Shown: in pieces, positions 57,210-64,000 of the stretch
How positions within the stretch are numbered: the first letter of the stretch is position 1
How the letters are laid out: the number at the start of each line of letters is the position of its first letter
Source: Polytrichum commune
Lineage: Eukaryota > Streptophyta > Polytrichopsida > Polytrichales > Polytrichaceae
Direction of reading: 5' to 3'
Assembly (NCBI GenBank): GCA_950295325.1
Contig: OX485804.1
Span: 39,556,001-39,620,000 of the forward strand
DNA length: 64,000 bases
Translations under genes and position numbers: made by a program
The notes under the pieces: generated by a model
Databases searched by the model: none
What the model was told of the DNA's origin: nothing
Seen by the model: the letters and a program-made list of their open reading frames with translations, nothing else

Positions 57210-57954
57210 TGTCATCTTTTGGTTTTCTTTATTGGTTTGAGGTATATTCTCAGATTATTCTAAAACAACCGGTAATTTCTCAAATGCAACCACAATCAAT
57301 TATCCTCGTGGAATGAATATGGCAATCAATGTGTGCCATGTATCAGAAACTTCAGACCGTCTGAGAGTAATTTGATTGTATTGTTCAGGTTTGTTGGAGT
57401 TGGAGGATTAGATTGTGTTGAAAATAAAGCAGTAGGTTGCTCGTAGTCTTAGGATAGTAGTTGTTAGAGTTATAAGAAATAATCAAGTTTGAATAAACCC
57501 ATATGTTTTGTGGGAAGTGGGAGTTGAGATATCCCATATTCATTGTGTGAGCCAAGGAGAGAAAATACAATAAAGGGCAAGGCAACGGGCGAGGGTGACC
57601 ATCTCACTCCAAACATTGTTCATATGCCTTTGTGTATGTGTATTTGCTTATTCGATCCGATCTCTAGTCCTATTGTGCTTTAATAGGTTATGCGCCCACT
57701 CACGCGAGTTCTAGAATTAGAGATTTGGTTAAGGAGTGGATCTCGCGAGGTTTCAGTGTTTGCAGGAGCTTTTGGGGTGCTTCTTGCTAGAGGTGCATTG
57801 GTGCATGTTTAAGGCATCAGTTGGTGCTTGAAGGCTTGAAGTGTTGGAGATTGGAACATTGGAGGCGTAGAAGTGCACTTTTGGAGGTTGCAAGTGTCAA
57901 TTTGAGTGTGTTGTATTCTTTGGATGCATATTTGATGCATTCGAGTGGTGGTTT
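57210..57954. other. Non-coding; LTR-like composition but ends not found
   Basis: The part from TGTTGGAGTTGG (about 57393) has the look of a copia-type LTR, but no matching partner, terminal CA or target duplication could be shown. Confidence 0.3.
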
Positions 57955-58490
57955 GAGTTGGTTTTGCATTTGAACATCTTTGAATGTATCGAAGGTCATT
58001 TGAGTTGAGGTTGTGGAGTGCAACTGTGTGCATTCGAGGATATTCAAGTCATTTGGGTTCAATAAAGCTTTGTTTGAGGGTATTGAGTGCAAGTTGTGCA
58101 CATTTGAAAGTATTCAGGTCATTTGAGGTCAAGATGACGTGATTTGAAGGTGTCGAGTACATGTTGTGCACGTTTGGGTGTATCAAGGTTATTTGAGTTC
58201 AATAGGACCTTACTTGAGGGTGTTGAGTGCAAGTTGTGCACATTTGAGTGTATTAAGGACATTAGAGTTGAAGCGGACCTCATTTGATGGTGTTAGATTA
58301 AAGTTGAGCATATTTGAGGGTATTGAGGTCATTTGAGTTGAAACGGATCTAACTTGATGTTGTTGAGTGCGACTATGCACATTTGAGGGTATGAAGGCCC
58401 TTTGGATTTAAGAGGACATGAATTGAGTGGTTGAGTGCAATCGTGCACATTTGAGAGTATTTGAAGGTCATTGAGGCTCTTGAGGGTGCA
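57955..58490 (+). repeat. Minisatellite, ~70-bp unit, about 7-8 copies
   Basis: Units follow TTGAGTGCAAGTTGTGCACA, then TTTGAGGGTATTGAGGTCAT and TTGAGTTGAAGCGGACCT. Copies diverge by substitutions and short indels. Most units carry TTGTGCACA. Confidence 0.85.
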
Positions 58491-59074
58491 AAGACACATA
58501 TGAGTTGAAGAGGGCTGATGTGAATGTATTGGGAGGCAAAGACACATTTGAAGGTTAGAGGATGATATTCATGAGCATATTAATTCCAAATGTCATTTGT
58601 GTACACTTTATGTCAACTTGTAGACCATTGTGTAGCATTGGCATAGTGGGGGATATCCGGGTGAATTGAATATCTCTCAACCAACCATGTAGGAACCTAG
58701 GGGCTTACCCTTTGGGGAGATAGGCGCTAGCCAACTTGTTTGCTCGCATTCAAGGTGTTCACCTTTGAAAGAAGGTGATAGTCATGAGGGCCCCTCTAAT
58801 CTTGGTAATGTTTGTTTCAGGATTACATAAAGATTCAAACCAACTCGCACATGAAGCAACACTGTAATTCACGTTGGTGCCAACATCGGAGTTGTCTTTC
58901 TCATCTTCTTTCTAACATATGTATACACCTCGTAACAATACCGAACATACTCATGCTAAAATATTAATAAGTGCACTTGAACGCCAAGCGTCATGAGGTG
59001 ATACAAATGATGAAGTTTTTGATCATTAGTGTAACCTAGGCATATGCCTCAAAATAGGGTAAGTGACACTATTA

Positions 59075-59122
<48 letters not shown>

Positions 59123-60049
59123 GCTAGTTTTGTGACCCTTTGTGGAGATTGAGCTTTCTATTTGGTTGCAATTACATGTACGCTCATGGAAGACCATATA
59201 AGGTAGACGTGTGTTAATCAACATAACAGTTATACATACACTTGTATTTGAGTGATATTTGACTAGTTGTGGATTTAAAAAGAAACATAAAAAAGACATT
59301 GTTTAAAAAAAGTTGGACTAAATGCTTAAAATATGCTAACCATTCTAGACTCAATACTCAACTAAAGGGGGGGGGGGGGGGAGGAGAGACATGTATGACC
59401 ACTTCATATGCATAGAAATCGTTGTTTTAACATTGAATAAGATATTCATATAAGCTCCAATATTCATGAGAAAAGATGACTATGGACACGGTTTGGATTT
59501 GCTAATTAGCATGCACTAGTTGCATGTTTCATATCCTACAAGAAGTGGGTGAAAAGAGGAAAAATATGCGAATAACACACGTTTAGTTCCGTAAGACTAG
59601 AATCGGCTCGGACATGAGCCAAGTTTTTGGGCACCTGCTCACAAAGTTTTGGGATCATTGTAAAGGACATATATAGCCTACCAAGAGCATCAACGTTGCA
59701 AAATAGTACTAGCGCCAGTTTTTTATAAGATTATAAGTAAGCTAGCTGGGAGGCTCACCAGGTGCTCTGCAAGTGTGCTGAGGACAAGATACTTCAGAAC
59801 TCGGAGCCGTACGTGCCTTGGAAGGTGTGGAGTAATGTTGTTCCTTGTTGATCCGGTGCTTGAAGTCACTTGCTTCACCAAGTTGACACCTAACTTATCA
59901 TAGCATACAATTGTCACTTGGTAATTTTGGAGTCCAGGTTTTGGAACTCATCCATTATATCATACTATACATGTTCTGGAGCTCATACATGTGAGGAAGT
60001 GGTCTACTACACGGTTATAGTCGAAATTGTGGGGCATAAAGTGACTTTC
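58491..60049. other. Intergenic with simple repeats and a dispersed repeat
   Basis: A (TC) run of about 40 bp lies at 59078-59120 and a G17 run near 59367-59383. About 59330-59520 is the relative of 17715-17880. No gene recognised. Confidence 0.5.
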
Positions 60050-60231
60050 AAAAGTAATGCAACACCCTTTACAAACATACAAAATTGACATTTTCTAAAA
60101 AATGGGAAAAGTTTACGTCACGCGGTGCCAACGTAGTCTGAATAAAGCACGTGTCCACGTGTCCTCATGTCGCACTCACATGCCAACAGTAAATGATAAA
60201 AATGTTAGTTTAGGGTGTTGCGTTACTTTTG
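60050..60231. mobile_element. Short MITE, ~182 bp
   Basis: Inverted ends of about 28 bp start AAAAGTAATGCAACACCCT, and on the other side AAAAGTAACGCAACACCCT. A target duplication is not clear. Confidence 0.65.
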
Positions 60232-60777
60232 GCACTTTTGACATTATTATGTTTCAAGATACAATGAACCTCGTTGGATGATGTTGAAAGCATTGCAAAA
60301 ACATATGGGGAAAATGTAGTATGTTTGTATTCATTTTGTATCAATGTTATGCTACTTGGCTAGTATTTGGAGTATCCTCCTTTCTATGACCATATGACAA
60401 CAATGGATGAAAACAAAAATTGGATGAAACTAACACATCTATTGTCAATTTTTTCTCTAAACCTTAGGGACTTCTTTTGTACATCTACCTTTACTCGCCC
60501 CCCCCCACCCCCCCCCCAAAAAAGGCCTTTCTAGATGTACACACTAGAGAAAAATAGTACCTCTCCCTTCTGTATACTATGTAAGTTAATGCCTCGAATA
60601 ATACCCCTTCTTACACTCACGCTAGTTCGTATGTGGCATGAAGAGTCCATCCCCAAGGATGATACCTATCACGAGGGATGCAATAAAAACATGTTCCTCC
60701 CAAATTTGTTGTTCTTACTTCGTTTCAACTAGGCTTCACTAGACTAAACCAAGATTAATTGATAGAACCTAAAGTTT

Positions 60778-61197
60778 ATGAGGCTATACAACGCTTATTT
60801 GTTGATTCACCCTTCCCATGGTAGGTGTCGGGTGTCTCAAAACCTCATCCATCATGTGGCATTCGGAACTTCTCATAGTGTTAAGGTAAATTTTAAAGAA
60901 CAAGTCATCAACTTACTTACTTTCACCGTAGAGGGAAAATGTTATATCATAGCACTTGGAGGTGGACCCAGTGCCGGGTTGAAAATGCTCTTTCTCGAAC
61001 CATGTGCTCAATGTGACTTCAAGTATGTAGGAGGACGTGGGTTGGAGATGAACCCTGTGTGTGTCCAAGTTCGCCAATTGGATAAGTTAAAGGGAGCTTG
61101 TAGTATTCCTACCTTGAAAGTCATGGTGCTACAGAGAGACCACATTTTTTTAAAACCATGCCGACAAAGTGCCAACAACTTTGGTCGGCACGCTTAG
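60778..61197 (+). CDS. Unrecognised open frame, 139 codons
   Basis: Open from MRLYNAY to GRHA, with no recognised domain, no evident promoter and no splice signals. Composition is ordinary (Gly, Leu, Val, several Cys). It lies between MITEs and may be chance or a remnant of an element. Confidence 0.2.
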   Translation: MRLYNAYLLIHPSHGRCRVSQNLIHHVAFGTSHSVKVNFKEQVINLLTFTVEGKCYIIALGGGPSAGLKMLFLEPCAQCDFKYVGGRGLEMNPVCVQVRQLDKLKGACSIPTLKVMVLQRDHIFLKPCRQSANNFGRHA

Positions 61198-61420
61198 CTT
61201 TAGAATTTGCCCATAAATTATAAGTTAATGGGCTAAGTAGCCATGTCACTCAGGCGCTCTGTGGTTGTGGGCAGATCATATCCAAGTCATTCATTTACAA
61301 AGTCCCATCCTACGGTCTACGAAACTGTTCGGGTAGTCTGGAAAAAAAGACTTTCGATGGACGAAGTTTTGGCGGATGAAGGATGTTTGCAAGATGAAGG
61401 GGTCGATTATTCATCCCATC

Positions 61421-61577
61421 GTATCAGAGCATTTGTGTGGGATTTTGAGGGTTACCATAGGGTTCACTAAGTTCCCAATGGAGTTCCCCTAACTTTGGAG
61501 AGCTTTCAGGGGAACTCCGTTGATATCTTAGGGAACCCTATGGTAACCTTCAAAATCCCACATAAATGCTCTCATAC
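61421..61577. repeat. Imperfect hairpin, ~70-bp arms, 17-nt loop
   Basis: GTATCAGAGCATTTGTGTGG, ACCATAGGGTTC and GGAGTTCCCCT pair with inverted matches ending CTCATAC at 61577. Size and shape fit a small hairpin MITE or a MIRNA-like precursor. Confidence 0.75.
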
Positions 61578-61952
61578 AACCGGTTAAATTTGATTTTATT
61601 TCAAGATTGGTCATCAAAATGGGCTTGGAGTTGATGGCTAGTACCCTTGGTTCTACCTTTCAAAAGGAAGATGGAGGACTTTGAACTCCCCCAGTTGGCA
61701 TCATCTCCTCCGCAAGTCTTTTTAATGAAGTCCGACTTAGTTTGAAAATTTTCATCCAAGATTCATAAGTGGATAGAGGTGGAGATTTCATCCAACGTGA
61801 AGTTTTTCAAGCTCTACACAAGGGGAAGAGAAACCAAAATCTTGGGCAACATAGGAGCCTTTAGATATGTCATATTGCAATCATATTGAGATCTTCCTAG
61901 CCCCCAACCACACGGGAGACGTCCACAACGCCTCAATGACGCGGGCTCCGTA

Positions 61953-62515
61953 GCACGGGTAGGTCACTTAGTGCATTTTAAAAACGACGTGCGGCATAAT
62001 ATAGAGAGGATTAAAATCATTTGAAATAAAAATTTTAAAGGAATTCCAAATAATGAAGGGACCATTAAATGTAGACAATCCCATTATAAGTAAGTTAGAT
62101 GGACATAAAACGTGGGCCATTATTTTTTTGTAAAATTAATATAGGGGCTAAAGATAAGGATCCTAGAAGGTATGTTTAGTATGTTTGCTATGGTCTCCTA
62201 TGTGTTTTCTTCATAACTTTGTTTGCAATGATATTACTGTTTGCACCCTTCTTTGTTTCCATGGTTTCCCTTAACACTTGTCAATGCTTTAGGAAGTAGA
62301 TTAGCTTTTATTACTTAAAAGGAATATAGAGTACAAAAAATTGCAGTGACTTGGACAATATAAGTAATGGAAGGGTGCAAACAAATGGGCCATTTTTGAA
62401 ATTTAAGTAATTATAGGGAGACTTTAATTCAACCCTTGAAGGTAAATAGCCCCAAAACAAAAAACCCCCAGCCACACGTGGTGCACAAAAATGCCTTAGA
62501 GTGACCTACCCGTGC
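61953..62515. mobile_element. TIR element, 563 bp, TSD TCCGTA
   Basis: Ends are GCACGGGTAGGTCACT and its inverted form, extended by a shared GCATTTT and CGTGYGGC. TCCGTA lies directly outside both (61947-61952 and 62516-62521). The superfamily is unknown. Confidence 0.75.
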
Positions 62516-62521
62516 TCCGTA

Positions 62522-64000
62522 GTAGTCCTACACAGAAGCAACATCCACTTCAATTTGGTCCTTAAACTATGCACTGTCAAACTTTTAGTCTTGTGATGTG
62601 AGAAAACTGTAGAGTTGTGGTAGGTTTCTAAGCTGATGAAAGGATTCATGTGGCTCCTTCATTGCTTAACTCCTAACTGCTCAAGGCTTCACATTCCATT
62701 TTCAGGCACCTCAAACACCAAGTGCTTAAAATTTCCATTATGTAGGACCCTGTTGTTTTCAAGTTCAACTGTACCGATGTGAACTAGACTCACATACATT
62801 CTTGCTAGGGAAAATTGAAGTCGACCGGACCACATTTTCTAGGTCAGTTTGACATATAAACATGGGCTTCATCTAGGGGGCAACTAGAGAAAACTTTGGA
62901 ATGTTTCGTTTTATGACCATTTTGGTCATGAAACAAATTTTAGAAAGTTGGCAACTTTGCCATAATATTTTATGTGGATGACAAAAAAGCTACTCCCCAA
63001 AAAATGGGTCTTTTTGAGCAAATTTAGATAAAGTCCATCACCCTCAAAGTTGGAGGGGCCACATGAGGTCATTTTGGGATATTTCCCCTTTTTCATGGTG
63101 CAAGAAACATGTGCACTAAGTTTTTTTCCCAAGTCCATTAGGTCAAATTGTGCACAACCATCACCTTGTCCTAAGGAAACAAAACCCCACCCAAATTGGA
63201 CATCATGTGTGAAAGATATTGGCTCCCAAATTTGGCTCCTACATTTGAGTAACATGTGGAACCACCTCTCAAAACAAGCAATGCCAACCTAACCAAAAAA
63301 ATCCTACATGCTTGGAATATGATTTTTTTTATATGTTATTATGGCCCACATGTTAGTGGGACCACCCTACACCAGTGGATACCTTTCCATCCACGTAGAA
63401 TGCCACCTAGTGGGTCGCAAACCCTCATAGAATATTAGGTGGTGACCCATTTTGGGTTGCTTGAGCATTTAAGGGCTAAGTTACACGCAAGTTGCAAGGA
63501 TATTAGGTATTAGGGTGCATCACTAATGGTGTCTAGACTAAGGACTAATTTAGACTACAATGAAGAAGTGTACTTGTCGGTCAAGAATTTCAGCCCAAGA
63601 CAAGGTTATTTGAGTCAATTGTTGGTATGGTAGACACGATGGAAAAAAAGTTAAAAAAGTTAAAAAAAAAACCTCAAGTTGGAGCATTATGCATGCTAAG
63701 TTGTTGGTCCAAGGGTTTGAAATTGCCCAAGAAACTTGACCTCCGGAGAACTCCCCAGTATATTGGCAACCATATCATTTTTTCATACATGCTTGGAGTA
63801 CTCCACTAGAGAAGTCTTGGCCATAGTGTAAACCCTAGCCAGTGAAGAGCCCATTTTGTAGCTAATCATGTTACTCCGTTCCCCTAAAGTTATGAAGCGG
63901 TGCACTTCTTCACCGAAGTTTAATCCGGCCCTAACTTCCATGTCACAAATATGTTGCACCATTTAGGGAACCTTTCATGTTAACCCCTTTATGTATTTGG
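62522..64000. other. Intergenic, no gene recognised
   Basis: Short open frames only. The right edge gives no recognisable feature. Confidence 0.5.

Noticed and set aside
57393-58890. A copia-type LTR with a primer-binding site near GGTGCCAACATCGGAG
   Set aside because: No second LTR, no defined ends, no pol sequence, and the site does not match a usual tRNA complement well.
63800-63860. Similarity of CATAGTGTAAACC to the ends of the element at 42254-43388
   Set aside because: A single short end with no partner or target duplication.

Overview
The window reads as nuclear DNA of a land plant. It holds one intact two-exon tonoplast-type aquaporin (TIP) gene, Stowaway-like and Tourist-like MITEs, and plant-style Mutator-like (MULE) sequence. 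Almost everything else is transposable-element sequence in nested layers. A methyltransferase-bearing retrotransposon, a Tc1-type DD34E transposase and a dual-endonuclease LINE together suggest a non-flowering lineage such as a fern, lycophyte or bryophyte. That placement is inference only. No rRNA gene, true tRNA gene or CRISPR array was seen.

Region 1 (1-11.9 kb): a decayed minus-strand retrotransposon encodes an aspartic protease followed by a C5 cytosine methyltransferase. A 10.27-kb MULE (941-11208) sits inside the methyltransferase. It has ~163-bp terminal inverted repeats and a perfect 9-bp target duplication, and removing it plus one duplication copy rejoins the reading frame. The MULE carries a decayed DDE transposase on the minus strand, a 61-bp tandem array sharing a core with its ends, and a broken C2H2 zinc-finger gene on the plus strand.

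Region 2 (11.9-25.8 kb): non-coding repeats, a dead Tc1-type transposase (16.5-17.5 kb) and several MITEs. Two Tourist-like elements are packed end to end at 22.5-23.8 kb, and one of them is a near-perfect 517-bp hairpin.

Region 3 (25,855-40,330, minus strand): the main find. This is an apparently full-length non-LTR retrotransposon of about 14.5 kb, flanked by an 11-bp target duplication. In transcription order it has a GC-rich 5' UTR, ORF1 (592 codons) and a very long ORF2. ORF2 encodes a Lys/Thr/Asn-rich extension, a 2A-type ribosome-skipping motif (DIETNPGP), an AP-endonuclease, a reverse transcriptase with YADD, an RNase H, a CCHC finger and a restriction-like endonuclease (RHN, KPD motifs). 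The element ends in a 3' UTR with a terminal hairpin and a (TAGA)4 tail. This is the Dualen/RandI type of architecture with an added 2A site. The copy is recently dead, with five in-frame stops and four single-base frame changes in runs or a microsatellite.

Region 4 (40.3-64 kb): the TIP gene (46073-47844, minus strand) sits among MITEs, including a CARTG-ended ~228-bp family with seven copies, a Stowaway-like element, a 70-bp minisatellite and several hairpins. Apart from the TIP gene I see no convincing host gene.
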